Assembly: GCA_031270145.1 (NCBI GenBank)
Contig: JAISYD010000233.1
Location: 1 to 6,604 of the forward strand
Source of the DNA: Planctomycetota bacterium
GTDB lineage: Bacteria; Planctomycetota; SZUA-567
DNA: 6,604 nt
Reading direction: 5' to 3'
Shown here: piece after piece, positions 6,100-6,604 of the stretch
Layout of the letters: every line of letters starts with the position of its first letter
Numbering within the stretch: position 1 is the first letter of the stretch
Program-made: the position numbers and the translations under genes
Notes under the pieces: generated by a model
Database searches by the model: none
What the model was told of the DNA's origin: nothing
The model's input: only the letters and a program-made list of their open reading frames with translations

Positions 6100-6205
6100 C
6101 CCGGCGGCGACCTACTCTCCCGTTACCAGTACCATCGGCGCTGGAGGGCTTAGCTACTGTGTTCGGAATGGGAACAGGCGTTGCCCCTCCGCTAAAGCCG
6201 CCAGG
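6100..6205 (-). rRNA. rrf: 5S ribosomal RNA
   Basis: The minus strand shows the conserved 5S core CCCATTCCGAACACAGTAG and, later, GATGGTACTG and GGGAGAGTAGGTCG. The 5' end CCTGGCGGC pairs with the 3' end GCCGCCGGG over 9 bp (one U-G), which sets the ends to within a base or two. About 106 nt is short beside the usual 115-120. Planctomycetes 5S rRNAs are known to be short. It follows the 23S after a ~176-nt spacer. Confidence 0.93.
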
Positions 6206-6381
6206 AAAAATCGGCCCTGCTCGCCGAACCGCGCAAGCGGGCAAATATAAGATGAATAGCAGACGCTCAAGGCGTTGATGATGATTTTGATGCCGCGATA
6301 CCAGCGTACCAAATTTACTTGACAATGAGCCCGCGCTCCAAAAGCATGGATCTCAAACGGATCCGGGAGAGCGCGAGTGCT
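6206..6381 (-). other. 23S-5S internal transcribed spacer
   Basis: The 176-nt spacer between the two rRNAs holds no tRNA that I can fold. A short inverted repeat, GGATC-TCAAACG-GATCC (6349-6365), lies near its 23S end. Nothing else recognisable is present. ORFs crossing it are artefacts of non-coding RNA sequence. Confidence 0.7.
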
Positions 6382-6604
6382 GCGATCAAGCCGAACGGCC
6401 AATTAGTACTGGTTAGCTGAAACCCTTGCGGGTCTTACACACCCAGCCTATCAACCCGGTGGTCTACCGGGGGCCTTCGGGGAAAATTCATCTTGAAGCT
6501 GGCTTCACGCTTAGATGCTTTCAGCGTTTATCCGTTCCAGACATAGCTACCGAGCATTGCCCTTGGCAGGACAACTCGCACACCAGAGGTCTGTCCGACA
6601 AAGT
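6382..6604 (-). rRNA. rrl: 23S ribosomal RNA, 3' end only
   Basis: The minus strand carries the conserved last ~220 nt of bacterial 23S rRNA (domain VI): GCTGAAAGCATCTAAGCGTGA, GATAGGCTGGGTGTGTAAG and CAGCTAACCAGTACTAAT, ending near GGCTTGATCGC. The 3' end is placed by comparison with the E. coli terminus and may be off by a few bases. The rest lies to the right of the window. Confidence 0.95.

Noticed and set aside
6319..6324. Plus-strand TTGACA in the 23S-5S spacer as a promoter
   Set aside because: No -10 box lies 15-19 bp downstream, and nothing on the plus strand needs it.
6074..6402. Minus-strand ORFs of 82-83 codons over the 5S rRNA and spacer
   Set aside because: They overlap unmistakable rRNA sequence and so are not coding.

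Overview
The window (about 57% G+C by eye) reads entirely on the minus strand. In transcription order, from the right edge to the left edge, it holds: the 3' end of a 23S rRNA, a 5S rRNA, a clear intrinsic terminator, an AAA-ATPase/DUF4276 hybrid gene, a large ATP-binding LuxR-type (LAL/MalT-like) regulator, a secreted cysteine- and valine-rich YTV-type protein, and a secreted DUF3298/XAC2610-like protein that runs off the left edge.

Organism: the YTV-type protein is the best clue. Such Tyr-Thr-Val repeat, cysteine-rich secreted proteins are known mainly from Planctomycetes cell walls. The 5S is short, about 106 nt, which also fits that group. I would call it a Planctomycetes or related PVC-superphylum bacterium, with moderate confidence. 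The 23S-5S spacer carries no tRNA.

Region by region. 6604-6057: the rRNA operon end, closed by a 9-bp hairpin followed by six U. 6002-5249: a sigma70-like promoter (TTGACG, 16 bp, TAATAT) drives a 229-codon ORF. Its first ~130 residues are the Walker A half of an AAA ATPase. Its last ~90 residues are the C-terminal end of DUF4276, the protein normally encoded just downstream of such ATPases. It looks like the in-frame scar of a deletion in a two-gene ATPase/DUF4276 module. 5236-2651: the LAL regulator follows after 12 nt, so it is probably co-transcribed with the scar gene. 2677-2585: a strong promoter (TTGAAA, 16 bp, perfect TATAAT) overlaps the last codons and stop of the regulator gene. 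An 8-bp hairpin lies at the predicted 5' end of its transcript, and a strong AGGAGG site precedes the YTV gene. 2584-1841: the YTV-type protein. 1840-1485: a 356-nt gap with two strong hairpins just past the YTV stop and a 12-bp direct repeat ahead of the last gene. 1484-1: the DUF3298/XAC2610-like exported protein.

How they may fit together (inference): the two exported proteins suggest cell-envelope functions. The regulator sits directly upstream of the YTV gene and is a natural candidate for controlling it, but nothing in the sequence proves that. The ATPase/DUF4276 hybrid is probably a decayed defence-like module whose promoter now serves the regulator.
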